A DNA stretch of 64,000 nt from Mantis religiosa (GCA_030765055.1 CM060950.1:275708540-275772539), one strand, 5' to 3'. Counted from the first letter of the stretch, positions 21,972-34,415 are shown. Program-made: numbers and translations. The notes: generated by a model from the sequence alone, not told the origin.

Positions 21972-22204
21972 TTTAATTTACGTCCTCCAACAGTAAGTCA
22001 TATCGGACGATGAATGAAATGGTGAAATTATGATCAAATGAACCCAGGGTTCATAGAACTTAGAGTTACCCGACATTCGTCTTGAAGGATAAGGGAAAAC
22101 CCCGGAAATACCTTACCTAGGTAACTCACCCTGACCGAGATTCGAACTCGGGACCTCTTGAACGTGAGGCAGACATGCTATCATCTACGCTACTGAGGCG
22201 GGCA
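21972..22204 (-). mobile_element. SINE family 3, copy 3, full length
   Basis: Complete inverted copy ending in the tRNA-like head (B-box gattcgaactcgggac on the plus strand; head tactgaggcgggc). It is immediately followed by a (GT)n microsatellite. Confidence 0.85.

Positions 22205-22207
<3 letters not shown>

Positions 22208-22282
<75 letters not shown>
22208..22282. repeat. (GT)n microsatellite
   Basis: About 37 GT units, uninterrupted, abutting the head of a SINE. Confidence 0.97.
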
Positions 22283-22284
<2 letters not shown>

Positions 22285-22998
22285 ACCATTCCCATCGACG
22301 ATTCTTCCACATCTAAAGGGTGTATGTAATCTGTTTTATAATCAGACGGACATCATAACCAAGATGTTCCCATCTGTAAAGCGGAACCAGATTCTATCAC
22401 GTGATACGCTACACGTGGGGAAGATATTTGGATTTCTCTGGCTGAAGTTAGATATGAATCGTTTCCTGTTGAGCGAAACGTTGTAGTAACGATCTCTACA
22501 CCAGTCAGTGAAGGAATCGGTCGCATAGGCTTTACAGCATTTCCAGACGGTCTAGTGAAATTATGAAGTGTTATTACACAAAGTTGATTTTCAATGTAAA
22601 GCACAAATAGAGTATTAAATAAATCCAGCCATGTTGGAGTTTTGCAACAAAGATGATTATTAGGTACTATTTGACTCCAAAGCAAGATATACATGCGCCA
22701 CTTTAAAATTCGGCCACTCTTAGGCTTATATTCATCTGCTTAGACAATTATAATAAGGGGAGGCTGGCACCCCTTTTACCATTAGCGACAAACTTATATT
22801 TCTGTGCTCTCGTGATTAGCGTAAAGCAAAGGACACAACACATTTCGACAGCCTATGCTAAGATCTTACACAGAGAGAAATTGTTGCTAAGGTGGAATAT
22901 ACCTCGGAATTTTATTGGAAATATCATTAGATATCATTCAGCAATACAGAGAAGAATACATAATCGAATTTTTGCCACAAAAGAGTCCACAGAAGATG

Positions 22999-23111
<113 letters not shown>

Positions 23112-23149
23112 ATTGCTTATGAGAAAGGTAATATGTAAGTAATCCTAAT

Positions 23150-23740
23150 ATAAACGTCCCAAAACTGGCGACTGCATTGCGTTTGACCACTCCTAAAGAT
23201 GTGCACCCAGAAACAGAAGAGTATTTATTGAGGAAGATTACAATGGAAGAGCGGCGAGAAAAAGGTCTCATATAAACAAAACTAACGTGGCAAAGAGGTT
23301 GAATTTTTGCTAAATAATTCTGAAAAAAAAGATATGATGGAATTTTTGTTGAAGTCTCTTTCATGTATTTGATACAGAAGGGAGGGTTCGTGATTGGCGC
23401 AAGACCAACATAGGAAATTGTTGGTACTGATTGTTATATAACTGCCCAAAAGTAATATATTCCCCTACAGAGTCCAGATCTTAACCCACTAGAGAATTTA
23501 AGGATTCAGGTAAATAAAATTATATGAAATTCTCCCACCCCCTCTAAGATGAACTAAAGAAAAGACTATTCGAAGAATGGGTAAAAATTGAGCCTGCTAT
23601 GCGATAAAATTAATTTCTAATATGAAATCACGCCTACTAGAAGCAGTCAGGTATAAAGGATGCCCTACGGAGTACTGAATTTAATCAGTGTGAAGGGAAA
23701 TACATACTTTTTTGGCCGAATGTTTAAGTGACTTAAAATT
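23150..23740 (+). pseudogene. Tc1-like transposase remnant (C-terminal half)
   Basis: In shifting plus-strand frames: VFDTEGRVRDWRKTN (about 23360-23410), QSPDLNPLENLRIQVNKII (about 23465-23525, holding the terminal catalytic Glu of a DDE transposase), DELKKRLFEEWVKIEP (about 23550-23600) and ISNMKSRLLEAVRYKGCPTEY (about 23615-23680). This order is that of Tc1-family transposases. Stops and frameshifts inactivate it. The (GA)n tract lies just upstream and may have expanded inside the element. Terminal repeats were not found. Confidence 0.75.
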
Positions 23741-23903
23741 GTAGCAAGTGTACTGAAATATATTTTGTTTTTTGCCAACACCTGTTGTAGTTGACGATTA
23801 TTTGTTACTATGGAAAATTACATTTATTTATCTACATTTATTTTTAATTTTATGTTTACAGCTGTTTTTAGGAAAAATAAACGCTTGAGTTTGAATTGCA
23901 GAA

Positions 23904-26340
23904 CCTTTTTTTTTTTAATTTATTCAATGATCGATCAGCAGTACAGAATCTTTATGAACTGTATAATAACATGTAAGGAAAACCAAGTTGGCTCCTATTA
24001 TCTACTTAACACTGTGAAACGAGAGAAAAAGAACTGTTAAAAAAAACAAGTAATCAACGAGATAAGAACAACAGTCATAGTTTTTTCATTCAGTCACTAA
24101 GGAGGAGATCCTATGATAGTCGTCACTTCAGGAGTGTGGGCTGGCGGGTTCGTACGCCGATGTACATCACAGCTCCTGGAACATCTGGCAGGTTTGAGAA
24201 GAAGCGAGAGGCGATGTGACGTATGTACTGGTGAAAAGGAAGGAGACCAAGTTCTTTATGCATTTGATTTCTTACGTACAAAGGGGCATCCGTGGCGATG
24301 CCCAGAAATCGATTTTGCAGGACCTGTAGCCTACGGAGATGAGTGTTGCTATCAGTACCCCATACCTGGGTAGCATATGTGATAAGTGGCCGGACAAGAG
24401 ATTTGTAGAGAAGCAGAGAGCATTCAATCCCAAGAGGAGTGTGTCTGTGAAGTAGCGGGCCGAGTTTTGAAAGTCGTCCTGATGCTAACGAGATACGTCG
24501 ATCAATATGGGCTCGTCAAGTAAGTTTAGTGTCCAGCATTACTCCAAGGTATTTGACGGAGGTGGTGGGAGATAGCCAGGGAATTGATTCATGCTTAATA
24601 TGCAAATCGGGAGAGTTGGAGATGCGACGTAAGCTAAAAATCTTAGCTGCGGTCTTTTGAGTGTTAAGACATATGCGCCAAGTATCGAACCATTCAACGA
24701 GGTAGTCAAGAGAGGTTTGTAGCGTCTGAATAGTTGTAGGGAGATCTGTGCCGGAATGATATAAAACAGTATCATCAGCGTATAAGGCTATGGAGGTAGG
24801 GGCCAAGTCAGGAAGATCATAGGTATAGATACCAAATAAGATTGGGGCCAATATGGATCCCTGAGGAACTCCTGCTTGTAATATGGCGCTGAGAGGACTC
24901 CGCACCACCAATGCGAACAGTAAATGTGCGATCTGATAGAAAACTACAAATGGTAGTGAGCAGATACTGTGGAAGGCCAATGCTATACACTTTGAAGATT
25001 AACCCCTCATGCCAAACTTTATCAAATGCCTGTGCTACGTCGAAAAACAGGGTGGTTGTGTGCTTTCGTTGTTCAAAACCATGAATTACTGTTTGTGTTA
25101 AACGTAGTAGTTGGTGTGAGGTAGAATGTCTAGAACGAAATCCAAATTGGAAGGATGGAATGATACGGTTTTCAGAGATATATTTAAGGAGACGGCGAAG
25201 AAGAATCTTTTCAAAGAGTTTGGACAAGGTAGGCAGCAAACTTATCGGACGATAGCTGTCGGGGAGATTTTTAGGTTTATTAGATTTGTGAAACACAATG
25301 ATTTGAGCCAATTTCCAGGTGTGAGGAAAAAAGCCAAGTCGAAGACATGCGTTCAGGATTGAAGACAAATGTGCTAAAGCCTTCTTTGTCAGGTTTTTCA
25401 ACACAATATTGGGAATCAAGTCGTGTCTCGGTGATTTCTTAACAGGAAGAGAGCAAATTGAATGCCCAAGTTCAGCAGGACTAGTGAAGGAGGTTCTGCA
25501 GGGAACGGTTGGTTGGTGTCGAAAAGCGTCAAGCCGCTGTTCTATACTCGGGGTGGTAGCATGAGGTGCGTTTGGTGTGAACGTGCCTTCAAAGTGGTCT
25601 GCAAGAACTTCGCAGTTAGCTGTGACCTCCATAACAAGAGTGTCAGTGGTACGCAGAGCTGGTATAATAGTTGGCTCTCGCAGAAGTCGTGGAGTGGCAT
25701 CCCAGAGCGTGTGATCATGCGGAGAGATGCTCGCCAGTTGTCGTTTGTAGGTCTCAAGGCGATGACGGTCCAATTCGACTTTTACTAGCTGGTTCAGTCC
25801 TTTAAGCTTCCTACGCAGCCAAGGTCGTCGTTCCCTTTGCCACTGACGTCGAATCCTGTGTTTTTCATGGATAAGCTGAAGAATGGGCGCAGGTAAGGAA
25901 GAAGCAATATGAGTCCGCTTGGAGCAGGTAGTTGAAGTTCGCACACAGTGGCATATAGTGTCTGTAAAGTGCTTAACTGACTTCTATGTCAGTTTCAGAG
26001 CTAAGAGAATGAGGAGCGCTGAATCTAACTGAGCATTGAACTTATCCTATTAGACATAGCCATTAATAAGTCGTGGTGCTGAGGGAAACATGTTCGGAGC
26101 GAGTTGAAAGGTAATTAAGACCGGGCAGTGGTCAGAGTCAAGTTCCGCTAGTGTAGACATATACGCTGGAAGAGGGAGATTCTTGTGAATGCCAATGTCG
26201 AGAATGTCAGGAGTATTAAGAGGATTGGTAGGATAATACGTGGGATCTGTAGGTGTCAAGACGGATAAGCCGCAGATGTTCAATATGTGGTAAAGGCGTC
26301 GGGCATTGGGATTAGTGGAGTGGCAGCCCCATGACGAGTG
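23904..26340 (-). mobile_element. 5'-truncated Jockey-type LINE with poly-A tail and 19-bp target duplication
   Basis: tgagtttgaattgcagaac (23885-23903) and tgagtttgaatcgcagaac (26341-26359) match at 18 of 19 positions and bracket the element. On the minus strand it ends in AATAAATT followed by eleven A, the expected polyadenylation signal and tail. The 5' end lies inside the endonuclease domain, typical of incomplete target-primed reverse transcription. About 200 bases of 3' untranslated sequence (23915-24110) follow ORF2. Confidence 0.85.
24115..26340 (-). pseudogene. Jockey-type ORF2: endonuclease C-terminus and reverse transcriptase
   Basis: Minus-strand order: the end of the apurinic-type endonuclease with LNICGLSVLTPTDPTYYP and the catalytic-region LAELDSDHCPVLI (about 26100-26290); a linker; then the reverse transcriptase from about 25944, with SYRPISLLPTLSKLFEKIL (about 25200-25255), FQFGFRSRHSTSHQL (about 25110-25150), LFFDVAQAFDKVWHEGLIF (about 25000-25055), AGVPQGSILAPILFGIY (about 24830-24880), ALYADDTVLYHSG (about 24750-24790) and VKYLGVMLDTKLT (about 24520-24555). 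Both catalytic boxes (FDVAQAFD and YADD) are intact. Frameshifts near 26050, 25990, 24960 and 24515 disable it. The long 375-codon open stretch indicates fairly recent insertion. Confidence 0.9.
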
Positions 26341-26639
26341 TGAGTTTGAATCGCAGAACTTTGATCGAATATTTTTCTGAATACCTGTATTTCCCTAATG
26401 CGAAAATTCCAAAGCCGTGAGATGTTAACTAAGGTGGCAAAGAAAGATATAAACGTTTCATCGTGCATAATCGATGCTTATTTAAAGTTTATTCGACTAA
26501 ATATCGAATCCTTTTTTATTGGGCGTCATCAAATAAGTAAAAGGTCATCGGGACTAGGTTGCCAATCGCGGAAAACTGACATCCTAATTAGGTTCACGTG
26601 TTTCTAACCTTTGATCATGGCATCCTATACCAAAAGTGT

Positions 26640-26855
26640 ATTTTGCTCAATTGTTCGCAGTTTCGCTGCGTCTGAAACTGTCTCCGAGGAAACTTCGAGC
26701 GCGCCACTGAAGATGTCTATCGCAGTTGTGGACGAAACGTTTGGACGTTCTTACGCCAACGACCACGCAAAACAGCCCGGAAATAATTAATTGTAATATT
26801 TCAAATAATGCATGTGTTGTGCTACCAGTGACGAAACCCGACATTCTACTCATTA
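26640..26855 (+). other. Penelope-terminus-like sequence with hammerhead-like core
   Basis: CACTGAAGATG...GGACGAAACGTTTGGACGT places CTGAAGA (26707-26713, fits CUGANGA) and GAAAC (26734-26738) 20 bases apart with a short GTC/GAC helix between them. A palindromic ACGTttggACGT follows. Such segments are common at the ends of Penelope-like elements. A stem I could not be drawn, so cleavage activity is doubtful. Confidence 0.35.
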
Positions 26856-26859
26856 GTTA

Positions 26860-27800
26860 TTAACTGTTTGTCTGCGCCAGTCATCTTTCTTTGCGGACGT
26901 AACTAAAGAACAGCACTGGCAAAACCCGGTGAATATTAGAAATGCTTTGTTCCTTTTTTTTTTTCATTTATTTCTCTTTGTGTTTCTCTCCTTCCTTCTA
27001 AGATAATATTGCAGGTAAACGTTCACGTGCTTAACTGAATATGCATTTGAATTAAAACTTAATTCAGCAAAAAATAATGATAAATATTATGTTAAAATAA
27101 CATTTTGGCTAAATATTATTAATGTCCAAAATCTTGGCAAGGGTGGCGTTGTTATTAGACGCATGTATATCCCCAAAAATATCTCCCTTCCGTTTTCCTT
27201 ATTTGACATCGACAAGAATGATATGTTGTAACCTAGGAATTTCTAGCACTTCATGGTGCGATTATTGCATTCCAAAGATAGCACTCCTATGACATTCAGA
27301 TCTTCACGGTTTAGGTAATGTGTGCTTCGAGAGGAATAAAAGGATAAGCGTGAAGCGCAAATTTATTTTTGTGTGTCACAATTGGCAATGCAGTTCCTAG
27401 CAGTGCTCACAGTTTCTTGTGATGTCAGTTTACCTTATGGTGAGAAGCAAGGCCCGGGTTTTGATGACTTAAAAATATCTAAACATAATACAATCACCTA
27501 AAAATTCACTAAACTTAACATGACTTAATTTTGTCTTTATTTCAGTGTACGACTACAGCAAAACAATTCTTACTTCTGTAACGTTAAAATTAAAAATTCA
27601 GATAAATTTAAACTTGCGGATTTTTATGTTCTAGAAAGATTGATTAACAGCAACGTGCACGGGTTGAAAACCCATGGAACGCCTGTAGTTGGAAAGGACA
27701 TTTTTTTTTATGTTGTAAGAAATCTTTAAATAAGCAGGACCATCTAGAATGAATGGACCTAAGAGGGATTTTAATTCTTAAGACAATGCGCACTGAATAA
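26860..27800. other. AT-rich stretch without recognised features
   Basis: No coding motif, repeat or RNA was recognised between the Penelope-like sequence and the DNA transposon that starts at 27813. Confidence 0.5.
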
Positions 27801-27812
27801 GGAAATATGTTA

Positions 27813-30108
27813 CACTGGTCGACAAAATTTAACTTTTTTTCATTCACAAGAATTAGAATAACAGATTCTAAAAGTATTTTTCGGGCTGAATTCAAATATA
27901 ATTACAGTTTTTCCCCATCGGGCAGGAGTTTTGTGTGATATTCATTTGAATTTTTCATAATATTCCAAAAAATCCGTAACTAGCTATCCAACTCAAAATT
28001 ATAACTTCTGATTCTGACTTACCTAGAAAGTGGTAGATAATGATTTTCGGGTATATTTTGCATCTGGAACGTCTCTCATTTTAGTCCAACAATAGTCAGC
28101 CAGCATATTGGAACTCCGCTTGCCTTGGTACCTCTTCTCTATTGTAGAAATTTGCTGATGAAAACGCTCACCGTGTTCATCGCTCCAAGCTCCAAGGTTT
28201 TCGGGGAAGAAGTCCAAGTGAGAGTCCAAGAAGTGAATTTTTAAAGACATGTTGCATTCCATTGCTTTATAAGAATGCAGAAGGTCAGCCACTATGTCAC
28301 GATAGTTTTCTGCTTTATGGTTTCCAAGAAAATTGCAAGACAAACTTTTGAAAGACTGCCAGGCTGCTTTCTCCAGTGGATTTAACAGTCCCTCGAAATG
28401 TTCATCAGCCATTAATGATCGGATTTGTGGTCCTATAAAAACTCCTTCTTTCAATTTAGCATCACTGACTTTGGGGAATTTCGATTTCAAGTACAAGAAT
28501 CCATCAGAAAGTATATCCATAACTTTGACGAAATTTTTCATAACTCCTAACTTAATATGCAATGGAGATAAAAATAGTTTTGAGGTTTCACTAAAGGGAC
28601 ACATGCCACATTTTTGTGGCCAGGAATAAGAGATTCACGTTTTGGCCATGACTTTCTAACCTAGTGAGACTTCTTATCTCTGCTGTCCCACTCGCACAAA
28701 AAACAGCAAAATTTGGTGAACCCAAGTTGCAAACCAAGCAATAAATCAATGACCTTTAAATCACCACCGATATTCCATTCATATTTTCCATATTGTATTT
28801 TCTCTAAAAGTAGTTTCATATTTTCATATGTCTCTTTCATATCAGCGGCATGCGCTACCGGTATTGATGGAAGTTTATTGCCAATATGTAGCAGCACAGC
28901 CTTCAAACTTACTTTAGAGGAGTCTATGAACAATCGCCACTCATCTGGCCGGTATTGAAGCCCAAGAGTTTCCATAACTGAACAAATATTACAAAACACA
29001 ATACCATTTCCTTCAGAGAAGTATACTTTGAAAACACTATGGCGGCTACGATATCTACTAATTCTTACATCTTTTTGGAGTAGATTCCACCCTTTGAGTC
29101 TGGAAGCTAAAACTTCCGTTTGCTGTTTAGACAGATTTAAATCGCGAATCAGGTCACTAAGGTCTTGCTGATCGGGAAAGTATGGTTCTGATGAACAGCT
29201 ACTGGCTTCATATGTAAGATCATTTTTATTTTCATCTGAATCATTTGGAGTTTCAGTCAGGTCAGAACCAGAGTTATCACTTAAGGTCGTATCTGCATAT
29301 ACTGGTACGGGGAACTCTTCACTGTGTAAGACAGGTTTTATTGCAGATTGCAAATTCGGATACTTAACTGTATATTTTGTTTTAGATGTGATTCCTTTAA
29401 TATTTGTCAAACAAAAATAACAGTTAAATGGTCCTTCGGTTGCCTCCAAATCATGGGAATTGCAAATGGCATATGATGTGTGCCATTTTTCCACCCAGTC
29501 AGCAGTCTAACACACGAAACACAGCATGTATTTGGGGCCCAGCTCTTATCAAAATCACCAACTTGACAGACAAAGTAAAGTTTATAACACTTCTTTACAA
29601 GTTGGGTCAAATTTCGCCTCTGAGATTTGAAGGTCAGCTCACCATAAATATAGCAGAAATTATCTGCATGATTTACACAATTTCTTGGCATGATGAAAAA
29701 ATAAAGCACGGAAATACAACATGCACAACATACGCAATACATTTCTAAACAGAAAGGAAGGAAATATTTCACTACTCAACAATCTCAGTCAGCTCAATTG
29801 ACACATCACAATGCCAAACAAGTCTGAACATGTCTAAACAACAATGAACAAAAATGAACCTGCACAGTCATGTTTTATTGCGCTTCAGCATGACATTGCA
29901 AATACAGCTTGGGTAAAATAGCTACATATGAGGTAACGGTTCCTATGACAGGTCAAAGAAAACGTTAAAATCATATTTTGAAAATTAGCTTTTACAGAAA
30001 AACTACGCCTGGTGGGAAAATTCTGACTACATATCTGAATTCAGGATGGAAAATGCCACTAGATTCACTATTCAGATTTCTTGTGGGAAAAAACCTTGTC
30101 GACCAGTG
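27813..30108 (-). mobile_element. DNA transposon with CACTG termini and TTA target duplication, near full length
   Basis: CACTGGTCGACAA at 27813-27825 is the exact reverse complement of TTGTCGACCAGTG at 30096-30108, and similarity continues for some 40 more bases (for example cacaaga blocks). TTA flanks both ends (27810-27812 and 30109-30111). The 2.3-kb body holds a single minus-strand gene occupying most of the element. CACTG ends with a 3-bp TWA-type duplication recall the CMC/Chapaev3 group, but the protein motifs are not decisive, so the superfamily is left open. Confidence 0.85.
28023..29691 (-). pseudogene. Transposase-like protein of the CACTG/TTA element, about 550 residues, broken three times
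   Basis: The start ATG (29689-29691, MPRNCVNHADNFCY) opens a Cys-rich N-terminal zinc-binding-like region (paired Cys near residues 5-13 and 35-43, then CCVSC). A frameshift near 29425 leads to NCYFCLTNI, an acidic linker, DLIRDLNLSKQQ, SRLKGWNLL, FIDSSKVSLKAVLLH, GGDLKVIDLLLGLQ and CCFLCEWDSR. A nonsense codon (TAG near 28660) and another frameshift near 28600 follow, then SPLHIKLGVMKNFVK, LKIHFLDSHLDFFPENLG, SDEHGERFHQQ and NMLADYCWTKMRD. The Asp in FIDSS, the Asp in GDLKV followed by a CxxC pair, and the acidic SDEHGE could form a DDE-type active site; that is inference. I have the impression that this protein type recurs in arthropod genomes, usually unnamed. The C13 partner residue appears changed to Tyr (FCYIYGE). 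Confidence 0.7.
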
Positions 30109-30111
30109 TTA

Positions 30112-31390
30112 TCAGTACCCGTACCTGGTCATAGAATGAAATTGTGAGAATTGCTATTTTATGTACTATTTGACGACCTGAACTACAAGCAGTAGCTGTG
30201 TTTACTACATGGAAATCAATATTTTATCCCTTGTAACTACAACACACGTAACTATTGTGGAATTTACGATATAGACAGAAGACTTCATCTGAGAAACTCA
30301 GATGTTTGGGAAATATCTGTATGCGTTTGTGGAGTTTCTTAGAACCATGCTGCGGAGTTCCTTCACTAACGATGTTTAAACGGAGGTGTTTAACAATGCC
30401 TTCAATATTCTAAGTTTGAAAATCTTTGAAGTGCCCATCAGTGCTTTACATTGTCTTTCCTTGTTTTATCAACCTAGGTCACTGGAATTCATTTTGATAG
30501 GAGAAAAAAAAAAAACAACGGTACCGTTCTATCCTGGTTTTACTTATCTTTCTTGCGATACTATGTCATATAATAGTTTTTATCCAAATTCTGTGTGAAT
30601 AGCAGTCAGTTGAGGTAGTTACTCTATTAAAATAGAGTAAAAGAAACAAAAACTCTTTCTTGCAATCTTAAATGTATATAATCATGCAAGCAGCCCTCAC
30701 CGTAAAACTTTTTGGTTGCTGCTGAAATGAGGGGAGGGGGGGGGGGCAGAAGGAGCCCTAATGTTTTAACAGCTATTAAAATGTGTAACCACACGACAGT
30801 TCATAATTTAAATGTATTATATACATTTTAATTCAAGTTTTACCAAATCTTATTGGGCTCTGAAAACATAATTCAAAGAGTGATTTACATTTACGAAAAT
30901 GTACCAAGTGGATTCTCCCGGACTACTATCAGTTGGAACTGTACAAAGCGACTGCATTCTTGTAATTGGACATATTGCAGTCCTGCAAAAGCAATTTCTC
31001 AAGTGATTCGAGTTGCAAATTCAAGAACACGTCCTCGTCACACACAAAATATGTTCCATGAGAAAGTAAATGGCGTGACGTGTGAGCTACAGCTGCTGAC
31101 AAGTAATTTAGCAGTGTAGTGAAACAGATGTGACCGACTGGCCACTGAACATGACGTCATTGGTTTCTAACTTTACCACAATTTTATTTGAAACTATATT
31201 ACCGTTAAAATGATCTGTGCAGTTGGTGAAATCTAATTTTGAACAGTATTCCCTAGATGAGAGATGAACAGTATTCCGTATTACTCCTGTTATGGTAGTG
31301 CCTGATATCTGCATAACCGCAATCATGATTGAGTCAATCGTGCCCGTGAGCGAGCCAAGAGCGAGAACAAGTCGTCCGGGTGCTCCCGGA
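30112..31390. other. Unassigned stretch before LINE 3' end
   Basis: It contains a poly-A run near 30507-30516, a G-rich run near 30735-30747 and no frame with recognisable motifs. The 3' end of the following LINE may extend to about 31320. Confidence 0.4.
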
Positions 31391-31754
31391 CGGTACATAT
31401 CCGCTGTGCGGATTTACCCTTGCGGTCTTATAGGATTGGTCTTTTCTCCAAAGCTTGGATGTCCTTGTTAACTGATGGACCTGATTCGGCCTCTGCTTGT
31501 GCTCCGGGCGACGGGATGAGCTTCCAAGTAGGAGGGCAGTGCCCTAAACCCACGCTATGAGCGGCCTGCGTTGTAGAGTCCGTCCAGTGTGGCGGGGCCA
31601 GGGGCGAGAGGTCGGGTGGTTGGGGACCCTTTAGGTTGTGGTTCTCATTTGGGTCACACAAGGGGACCTGACTGCCGGGGGTCAACCGACAGGCCAAATC
31701 CAGCCCTAGTGTGGCCGGTATAGAGTGTAGTGCTGAAGGGATGAGAGGCTGGTC

Positions 31755-34415
31755 TCACCACCCAAGGGCGTCCTTGGGCAGGCGGCAGCTCTTTCTCTTC
31801 CTGGGCACACGGTGGTCATATTGCCCTAGTGTGTTTACTAGGTGGTTGGGATTGGATGTAATTCTGGCATACAATGTGCGCGAGCGTTTACGCACAACGT
31901 CCTCAACGTAAGGTATGCCAGAATGGGAGTGTAGGATGTGTGAAGGAAACATACGGTCGGTATCTAGATCATCCTAAACGCCCTGTTCTGCACGGCTTGC
32001 AGTCTGCGGATGGTGGTACGAGTCACCGATCCCCAGACTTCGCATCCATACAGGATCAGGGGCGGGATGATCGCATGATACACCTGTAGTTTACGGCGAG
32101 TGGGCATGGTCAATCGGAATATGGGGTACAACTGCCTGAGCGCTGCATGGCCGAGGCTGATTTTTTTTCACGGGCATGTGGGGTAAAGGTGAGGCCGCGG
32201 TCCATTTGGACACCCAGGTATTTGGCAGATCTAACCCAAGGGATCCTTCTCTGCCTCAAATGCAGGTCTCCTTCCGGGCGCCAGCGGAGGACCTTCCCCA
32301 GCAGAAGGGCAGAGCTCTTCTGTGGGCTGATGGCCATCCTCCACCTTTCACTCCGCGTGCCGATGGCTCGGAGTGATCGTTGTAGCGGAGGGAGGCAGTA
32401 GCGGACGTTTTTGTTCTGGGCTAAGATGAGGACGTCGTCAGCATATTGGCACAGAACAGTGCGAGGCTCTGTTGGGAAGTCAGACGTGTAGGCAGCAAAG
32501 AGTAACGGCGACAGTACACTGCCTTCAGGGACTCCCGTCGCTATGGGTCTGACGGAGGAGAGTTTGCCTTCGACCCGCACCCTGAAGGTTCGATCCCGGA
32601 GGAAACTACTGATCAGGGTGAGGTATGGGGAGGGAAGTTGTGCTTCCTTGAGCTTGTAGAGCAGGCCCTGCGGCCACGTTGTGGCGAAGGCCTTGTCCAC
32701 GTCCAGGAGCACCGCGACGGTTTTGAGATTGTCCTGGAAACCCAGGGCAGCCTTTTATACCAGTCGCAGAAGCTGCAGGGTCGTGGAGTGGCCCCGACGG
32801 AACCCGAACTGGTGATCCGGTAGGAGGTGCCTTTCCTCGAAGAGAGGAGTCAGGCGGGCCAGGAGCAATCGCTCAGAAACCTTTGAGATGATTGGGAGAA
32901 GGCTTATGCACCGGTAGCTGGACGGGAAGATTGGATCTTTGCCGGGCTTCAAAATGCAGACTACCCTCGCCTCCTTCCAACAAGTCGGAAAGTGGCGGAG
33001 GTAAAGGCATGCATTGTAAATCCGCGTCAAGTGGATCACAGCTTTTTTGGGAAGGTTTCGGAGCATGAGTGCCGTGACACCATGTCCCGGGGATTTATTT
33101 GGTTTGAGGCTATGGATTTAGGTTGCCACCTGTCTGGGGGTGACAATGGGGATGTGGATCACACCGCGTGGTGGAGGGGCGTCCTCGTAGATGTATTCCA
33201 TCGCCTCCTCCACGAGTTCGGTGAACTCGTCTTGCGGGTCTTCCCGTGGCTCGAATTGAGACTCTAGATAGTCTGCGAAACTTGTGGCCTTCTCTTGGGG
33301 CTCAAAGGCCAGTCGCCCTCGAGTGCCAGGGAGAGGATGCTGATATTGGCTGTTATCCTTCCGTAAGGAACGGATAATCCGCCAAGGGTACTTCTCCGTG
33401 ACGTCCACCCGCTTCATGGTTGCCCCCCCCAGGCCGCAGAGCGGTGAGCACGAAGCAGCCTTCTTGCCAGGGATTTGAACCTCTGGTAGACTGCCTGTAT
33501 CCTGGGGTGGCGGAAGCGCTGTCATAGCTTCCGAACAGTTGCTTTAGCTTTAAGCAGCTGTCGGGAGTTCATTTGGAATGGTCATGGGGTTGTGGTGGTT
33601 TGTGGGAATGCGGTATGTGTGAGAACGTACCACACTTAGGATGTGTTGTGAGAAGTCAGAGACTGCCGCTTCCAGAGCATCGATGGAATCGATACGTGGT
33701 CGCGGGTTTACTGAGTGGCTCAGGTTCAGGACGGCTGCATCGCAGTCGACCTCATATGTCCAGTCTGGGTTTAACAGAGCTGGCATGTCAACGCTAGAGT
33801 CCACCAGGACCGCGTCATGGTCGGAGTCAAGTTCGTTGACTACCGAGAGGTCTAGATGAAATGGGAAGTTTTTGGTGAGCATGATGTCGAGCACATCTGG
33901 CCTGCCGTGGGCTGGATGGAACGTAGGGCCTCTCGGGCCGTGCGCGACAAGGCTTGGGTTTCCGCTGATGAGGCGGTAGAGCCCACGCCCTTTGGTATTA
34001 GCTGTGCGGCTATGCCAGTGGGCATGTTTCGCGTTGAGGTCGCCGGCGATGCATACCACTGGATGAAGGTTGAATAGGAGATTGAAGTCCGCCTCATAGA
34101 AGCGTGCATCAGGAGGATCGTAGGCCACTACCAACAGCGTGTCTAGCCCGCCAACGGCAAGCCGAATGGCACAGGCTTCTAAGTGCTGTAGTGGGGGGAG
34201 CGGGAAAGGGGAGTGCGTAATGTGATTCCTGATGAAGATGGCGGTGCCGCCACCCCGTCGGCCGACCCGATCAGACAAAGCTAGGCAGCGAGAAGTTGGT
34301 TGCAGCATCCAGATGGGTTTCGCAGTCCATCGGAATATCAATTCCGAAAGACTGCACAAACTCAAGGACGCTGGGGTGATGGCCCCGGATGCCGTTCGCG
34401 TTCTAAAACGCGGCT
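31755..34415 (-). pseudogene. LINE ORF2 (endonuclease and reverse transcriptase), frameshifted
   Basis: The endonuclease starts NANGIRGHHPSVLEFVQSFG (about 34330-34390) and, after a frameshift near 34290, continues with GGGTAIFIRNHITHS, CIAGDLNAKHAHWHS and ELDSDHDAVLV (about 33800-33835), matching catalytic motifs of LINE endonucleases. The reverse transcriptase runs LKPNKSPGHGVTALML, SYRCISLLPIISKVSERLL, HQFGFRRGHSTTLQLL, a stop, VLLDVDKAFATTW, ATGVPEGSVLSPLLFAAYTSD and CQYADDVLILAQN (about 32420-32460), then VKYLGVQMD-like and LILYGCEVWG. The usual PQG box reads PEG. The C-terminal YVEDVVRKRSRTLYARI (about 31880) resembles the LINE at 10.65 kb. Confidence 0.9.

Noticed and set aside
22353..22694. 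113-codon minus-strand frame
   Set aside because: A segment with gagcgaaacgttg was tested as a hammerhead or Penelope end but lacks the CUGANGA box; no protein motif is present.
31108..31398. 96-codon minus-strand frame
   Set aside because: It spans the likely LINE 3' end and unassigned DNA and has no motif.
33550..34110. Plus-strand and alternative minus-strand frames across the LINE endonuclease
   Set aside because: They are shadows of the endonuclease frame, which carries the recognisable catalytic blocks.
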